A stretch of DNA of 64,000 nt from Mangrovimonas futianensis (lineage in GTDB: Bacteria; Bacteroidota; Bacteroidia; Flavobacteriales; Flavobacteriaceae): NCBI RefSeq assembly GCF_021245805.1, contig NZ_JAJJNF010000001.1:496001-560000 (forward strand), written 5' to 3'. The notes under the pieces were generated by a model. It was given only the letters and a program-made list of their open reading frames with translations. It searched no databases and was not told the origin of the DNA. Below, in pieces: positions 60,176-64,000 of the stretch. The translations under genes were made by a program, and so were the position numbers. Each line of letters begins with the position of its first letter. Position 1 is the stretch's first letter.

Positions 60176-62467
60176 ATGAAACACACCCTTTTTGCTCTCC
60201 TTATCCTTTTCTGCTGGATATCCCATTCACAGGAGGCACTTGTTAACCAAATCAATAGTCCTGTAGATTATGTGAACCCTTTAATGGGAACAGATTCCAA
60301 ACCGAGCCTCTCCAATGGTAATACTTATCCAGTTATCGCCTTACCCTGGGGAATGAATTTTTGGACACCCCAAACCGGACCAATGGGCCATGGTTGGGCC
60401 TACACTTATGATGCCGACAAAATAAGAGGCTTTAAGCAAACACACCAACCCTCTCCTTGGATGAATGATTATGGGCAATTCTCTATCATGCCTATTACCG
60501 GAAAGTTGCGATTCACGGAAAACGAACGAGCCAGCTGGTTCTCACATAAAGCAGAAAAAGCAACACCATATTACTATCAAGTTTATTTGGCAGATCATGA
60601 TGTGACTACAGAATTTACTCCTACAGAGAGAGCTGTCATGTTTCGTTTTACATTTCCAAAAACAGATAGCTCATTTGTTGTTATTGATGCCTTTGACAAA
60701 GGTTCTTACATAAAAATAGATCCTAATCACAAAAGAATTACTGGATATACCACCAAGAATAGCGGTGGTGTCCCAGAGAATTTCAAAAATTATTTTGTGA
60801 TTGAATTTGACAAACCTTTCACCTTCAACCAGACCTTCTCTGGTGAAACACTTATGAATTCTTTGGAAAATACAGATGACCATGTTGGCGCTGTCATTGG
60901 GTTTATAACTGAAAAAGGAGAACAGGTTCACGCCAGGATAGCTTCCTCGTTTATCAGTAAGGAACAGGCCCTCCAAAATCTGAAGGAGATTGGACCAAAC
61001 AATTTTGATACTTTAAAGGAAAAAGGCAAAACCATTTGGAATAAAGAGTTGAACCGAATTAAAGTTACGGGAGGTACTGTCGAACAAACCAAAACATTTT
61101 ACTCTTGTCTCTATCGCACCTTACTATTCCCGAGAAAGTTCTACGAAATGGATGCGACAGGAAACATAGTTCATTACAGTCCTTACAATAGTGAAATTCT
61201 TCCAGGGTATATGTTCACGGACACCGGCTTTTGGGACACGTTCCGGTCTCTATTTCCATTCCTTAATTTTATGTACCCACAACTCAATGTACACATGCAA
61301 GAGGGATTGGCCAACGCCTATAAAGAAAGTGGATGGTTACCAGAATGGGCTAGTCCGGGTCTAAGAAATATTATGGTTGGAAACAATTCAGCTTCGGTAG
61401 TAGCTGATGCCTATCTTAAAAACAAAGAGCAATTTCCCTATGACATTGAAACCTTATATGAAGCAGTAATTCATGGCGCCAATAATGAGGGACCTATGGA
61501 AGCCGTTGGAAGAGCGGGAGCTGAAGCATACAAATCGCTTGGATATGTTCCATATGATATCGGCATAAATGAAAATGCCGCAAGGACCTTAGAATATGCT
61601 TATGACGATTTTGCCATTTACCAACTTGCCAAGGCACTCAATAAGCCCAAGGAAGAAATTGAAGTTTACAAAAAGAGAAGTCTTAACTACAAAAATCTGT
61701 ATGATCCTAAAACGGGTTTGATTAGAGGGAAAAATAAAAATGGCCAATTTATGGCTCCCTTTAATCCTTTTAAATGGGGAGATGCTTTTACTGAAGGTAA
61801 CAGCTGGCACTACACCTGGTCTGTTTTTCATGATATTGAAGGTTTAATTGGGCTCATGGGAGGCAAAGAGAAATTTGTCCAAAAACTGGATAGTGTCTTT
61901 ACCATGAAACCTATTTTTGATGATTCCTATTACGGTGGAACCATCCATGAAATAAGGGAAATGCAAATTGCTAACATGGGGCAATATGCCCATGGAAACC
62001 AACCCATACAGCATATGATTTACCTTTATAATTATGCTGGAACACCTTGGAAAGCTCAATATTGGATAAGAGAAACCATGAACAGGCTCTATCTTCCTAC
62101 TCCAGATGGTTATTGTGGTGATGAGGACAATGGACAAACATCAGCATGGTATGTGTTTTCTTCCCTTGGATTTTACCCAGTTTGTCCAGCTACAGACCAA
62201 TATATTTTAGGCGCTCCTCTATTTAAAAAAGCTGAGATTAGTCTCGAAAATGGAAACACCATAACTATAGAAGCCAAGGAAAACAACTCGGAAAACCGAT
62301 ACATTCAAAGCATGACATATAATGGTAAGTCATACACTAAAAATTGGCTATCACATTCAGAACTGATGAAAGGTGCCACTATTGAAGTTAAGATGGGTCC
62401 TCAACCTAATAAAGAAAGAGGCACCACAGTAAATGATGTTCCATATTCATTATCAAATCAAAAATAA
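60176..62467 (+). CDS. GH92 alpha-mannosidase
   Basis: This 763-residue enzyme has a signal peptide (LILFCWISHSQE) and starts with VDYVNPLMGTDSKPSLSNGN, the GH92 N-terminal block. Further family parts are FTDTGFWDTFRSLFPFL, NGQFMAPFNPFKWGDAFTEGNSWHYTW and the catalytic region GYCGDEDNGQTSAWYVFSSL (usually GNDDxGQ), with a calcium-supporting acidic pair. GH92 enzymes are calcium-dependent exo-alpha-mannosidases (1,2-, 1,3- and others). The second GH92 starts two bases later. A TATCTTTA stretch at 60141-60148 is a weak promoter element. Confidence 0.95.
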   Translation: MKHTLFALLILFCWISHSQEALVNQINSPVDYVNPLMGTDSKPSLSNGNTYPVIALPWGMNFWTPQTGPMGHGWAYTYDADKIRGFKQTHQPSPWMNDYGQFSIMPITGKLRFTENERASWFSHKAEKATPYYYQVYLADHDVTTEFTPTERAVMFRFTFPKTDSSFVVIDAFDKGSYIKIDPNHKRITGYTTKNSGGVPENFKNYFVIEFDKPFTFNQTFSGETLMNSLENTDDHVGAVIGFITEKGEQVHARIASSFISKEQALQNLKEIGPNNFDTLKEKGKTIWNKELNRIKVTGGTVEQTKTFYSCLYRTLLFPRKFYEMDATGNIVHYSPYNSEILPGYMFTDTGFWDTFRSLFPFLNFMYPQLNVHMQEGLANAYKESGWLPEWASPGLRNIMVGNNSASVVADAYLKNKEQFPYDIETLYEAVIHGANNEGPMEAVGRAGAEAYKSLGYVPYDIGINENAARTLEYAYDDFAIYQLAKALNKPKEEIEVYKKRSLNYKNLYDPKTGLIRGKNKNGQFMAPFNPFKWGDAFTEGNSWHYTWSVFHDIEGLIGLMGGKEKFVQKLDSVFTMKPIFDDSYYGGTIHEIREMQIANMGQYAHGNQPIQHMIYLYNYAGTPWKAQYWIRETMNRLYLPTPDGYCGDEDNGQTSAWYVFSSLGFYPVCPATDQYILGAPLFKKAEISLENGNTITIEAKENNSENRYIQSMTYNGKSYTKNWLSHSELMKGATIEVKMGPQPNKERGTTVNDVPYSLSNQK

Positions 62468-62469
62468 TT

Positions 62470-64000
62470 ATGAATAAACTCTCATTATATCGTATTTGTA
62501 TAATTACACTACTATTTCTCCCGTTAAACATATTTTCTCAGCAAAACAAACTCTTACAATTTGCAAATCCTATGATTGGAACTGCCAAAATGGGGCATAC
62601 CTATCCTGGCGCGTCATCCCCTTTTGGTAGTGTTCAATTAAGTCCAGACACCGACACCATCCCCTTTGCTGTCAATGGCAGATACAATCCTGACGTTTAT
62701 AAATATTGCGCGGGTTATCAATATGAGGATACAACAATCGTTGGTTTTAGCCATACGCATTTTAGTGGTACTGGCCATTCTGATTTAGGTGATCTTCTCA
62801 TTATGCCTACTACTGGAAAACTTCAACTAAATCCAGGAACAGAGGAGCACCCTGAGAATGGTTATCGGTCTGTTTTTTCTCATGATACCGAGATTGCCCA
62901 ACCTGGTTACTACAGTGTCCTACTGGAAGATCACAACATAAAAGCCGAACTAACAGCAACTACCAGAACGGGTATGCATCAATATACTTTCCCAAAGTCG
63001 GAAGACGCACACATCATCCTAGACTTAACTTCAGGCATCTATAATTATGACGATAAAAATGTTTGGACGTTCCTTCGAGTTGAAAACGACACCCTTATTA
63101 CGGGATATCGACAAACAAATGGATGGGCGAGAACCCGAACGGTATATTTTGCTATGGCCTTTAGCAAACCTTTTAAAAATTATGGCTATCAGAAACTGGA
63201 GAAAAGCACCTATCAAGGCTTTTGGAGAAAGTTTGACCAACTGCATCAGTTTCCAGAAATAGCAGGCAAACAAATAAAAGCCTATTTCGATTTTGACACT
63301 CAAGATCAAGAATCCATTCAAATCAAAGTAGCCCTATCACCCGTAAGTACAGAAGGTGCTTTAAAAAACATGCAAACTGAAATTCCAAATTGGGATTTTG
63401 AAGGCACCAAAAAGAAGGTTCAGGGTAATTGGGAAAAGGAACTTCAAAAAATAGAAATCACTTCATTAAATGATAGTGACAAAACCAATTTTTATACGGC
63501 TATGTATCATGCCTTTTTAGGCCCAACCGTTTACATGGATGTGGATGGAAACTATAAGGGACTGGACATGAACACCCATAAAGCTAACGGCTTCACAAAT
63601 TATACGAGCTTTTCACTTTGGGACACCTACCGAGCACTTCATCCTTTTTTCAATTTGATCCAACCCAAAAGAAATGGAGATATGATACAATCCATGATGG
63701 CACATCAAGAACAAAGTGTCCATCACATGCTTCCTATTTGGTCCCATTATGCCAATGAAAACTGGTGTATGATTGGATATCACAGCGCTTCGGTGATTGC
63801 CGATGCCATTGTCAAAGGAAACTCTAACTTTGACACCAATCAAGCGCTACAAGCATGTGTTGCTACAGCCAATGTCCCTTATTTTGACGGTTTAGATTAT
63901 TACATCAAACAAGGATTTGTTCCAGAAGACAAAAATGGAGCATCTGTATCTAAGACTCTAGAATATGCCTATGATGATTGGGCGATTGCTCAAGCCGCCA
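62470..64000 (+). CDS. GH92 alpha-mannosidase (partial, runs off the right edge)
   Basis: The reading starts at ATG 62470, two bases after the first GH92, and stays open to the end of the window (510 codons). It has a signal peptide (IITLLFLPLNIFSQQN), the NPMIGTAKMGHTYPGASSPF block, SHTHFSGTGHSDLGDLLIMP, FTNYTSFSLWDTYRALHPFF and LPIWSHYANENWCMIGYHSA. The C-terminal catalytic region is outside. This one has the more usual GH92 pattern (MIGT...HTYPGA) than its neighbour, so the pair are different subgroups and probably cleave different mannosidic links in one glycan, such as an N-glycan or alpha-mannan. Confidence 0.92.
   Translation, partial: MNKLSLYRICIITLLFLPLNIFSQQNKLLQFANPMIGTAKMGHTYPGASSPFGSVQLSPDTDTIPFAVNGRYNPDVYKYCAGYQYEDTTIVGFSHTHFSGTGHSDLGDLLIMPTTGKLQLNPGTEEHPENGYRSVFSHDTEIAQPGYYSVLLEDHNIKAELTATTRTGMHQYTFPKSEDAHIILDLTSGIYNYDDKNVWTFLRVENDTLITGYRQTNGWARTRTVYFAMAFSKPFKNYGYQKLEKSTYQGFWRKFDQLHQFPEIAGKQIKAYFDFDTQDQESIQIKVALSPVSTEGALKNMQTEIPNWDFEGTKKKVQGNWEKELQKIEITSLNDSDKTNFYTAMYHAFLGPTVYMDVDGNYKGLDMNTHKANGFTNYTSFSLWDTYRALHPFFNLIQPKRNGDMIQSMMAHQEQSVHHMLPIWSHYANENWCMIGYHSASVIADAIVKGNSNFDTNQALQACVATANVPYFDGLDYYIKQGFVPEDKNGASVSKTLEYAYDDWAIAQAA

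Overview
The window is AT-rich DNA of a marine-type member of the Bacteroidota, most likely Flavobacteriaceae. This rests on the SusC/SusD pair, a hybrid two-component regulator, secreted enzymes with C-terminal type IX secretion (T9SS) sorting domains, promoters of the TTG-N18/19-TAnnTTTG type, an exonuclease-fused DnaE and an S16 protein with an acidic tail. No species is named because no comparison could be run.

Region 1 (1-7375) is uronate catabolism. A minus-strand operon reads kduI, kduD-like, uxaC, kdgF, kdgK, eda, dctP, dctQ and runs off the left edge. A divergent SDR-type fructuronate reductase (uxuB) lies on the plus strand. A 14-bp perfect palindrome sits at the presumed start of the operon. 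Together the genes import acidic sugars by a TRAP transporter and take glucuronate/galacturonate and unsaturated uronates to KDG, then to pyruvate and glyceraldehyde-3-phosphate. Mannonate dehydratase (uxuA) is not in the window.

Region 2 (7634-12771) holds small genes: a DUF5723 outer-membrane protein, several small membrane proteins including a TMEM175-type channel, a ferredoxin-like protein, a YjdJ-type acetyltransferase, and three unrecognised genes. A decayed copy of a tRNA-Asp 3' end plus terminator lies at 11.2 kb.

Region 3 (13105-47990) is a large polysaccharide utilization locus, all on the minus strand: HTCS regulator, SusC, SusD, GH3, sulfatases, a GH10, a clan GH-A enzyme I cannot place in a family, a sulfatase, an esterase, a GH29, a sulfatase, a second GH10 and two more sulfatases. 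A second unit follows, with a Calx-beta lipoprotein, a small secreted protein, a GH5 and a T9SS carbohydrate-binding-like protein. Seven sulfatases in all point to a heavily sulfated, probably xylose/glucose- and fucose-containing algal polysaccharide; the exact substrate is inferred, not shown. A near-identical 19-bp element lies before susC and before the Calx-beta unit.

Region 4 (48459-60114) is housekeeping: tRNA-Asp, a DUF58 protein, a ClpP-family protease, thioredoxin, a DUF2254 protein, DnaE, a DUF2383 protein, a calcium-binding-repeat lipoprotein, then rpsP, rimM and trmN6 on the plus strand. Region 5 (60176-64000) carries two tandem GH92 genes, the second cut by the right edge.

The main structural observation is that the 3' end of the intact tRNA-Asp (48.46 kb) faces the polysaccharide locus, and a degenerate direct copy of that end with its terminator lies about 37 kb away at 11.2 kb. 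This suggests that the sulfatase locus entered as a tRNA-targeted island, although no integrase is visible.
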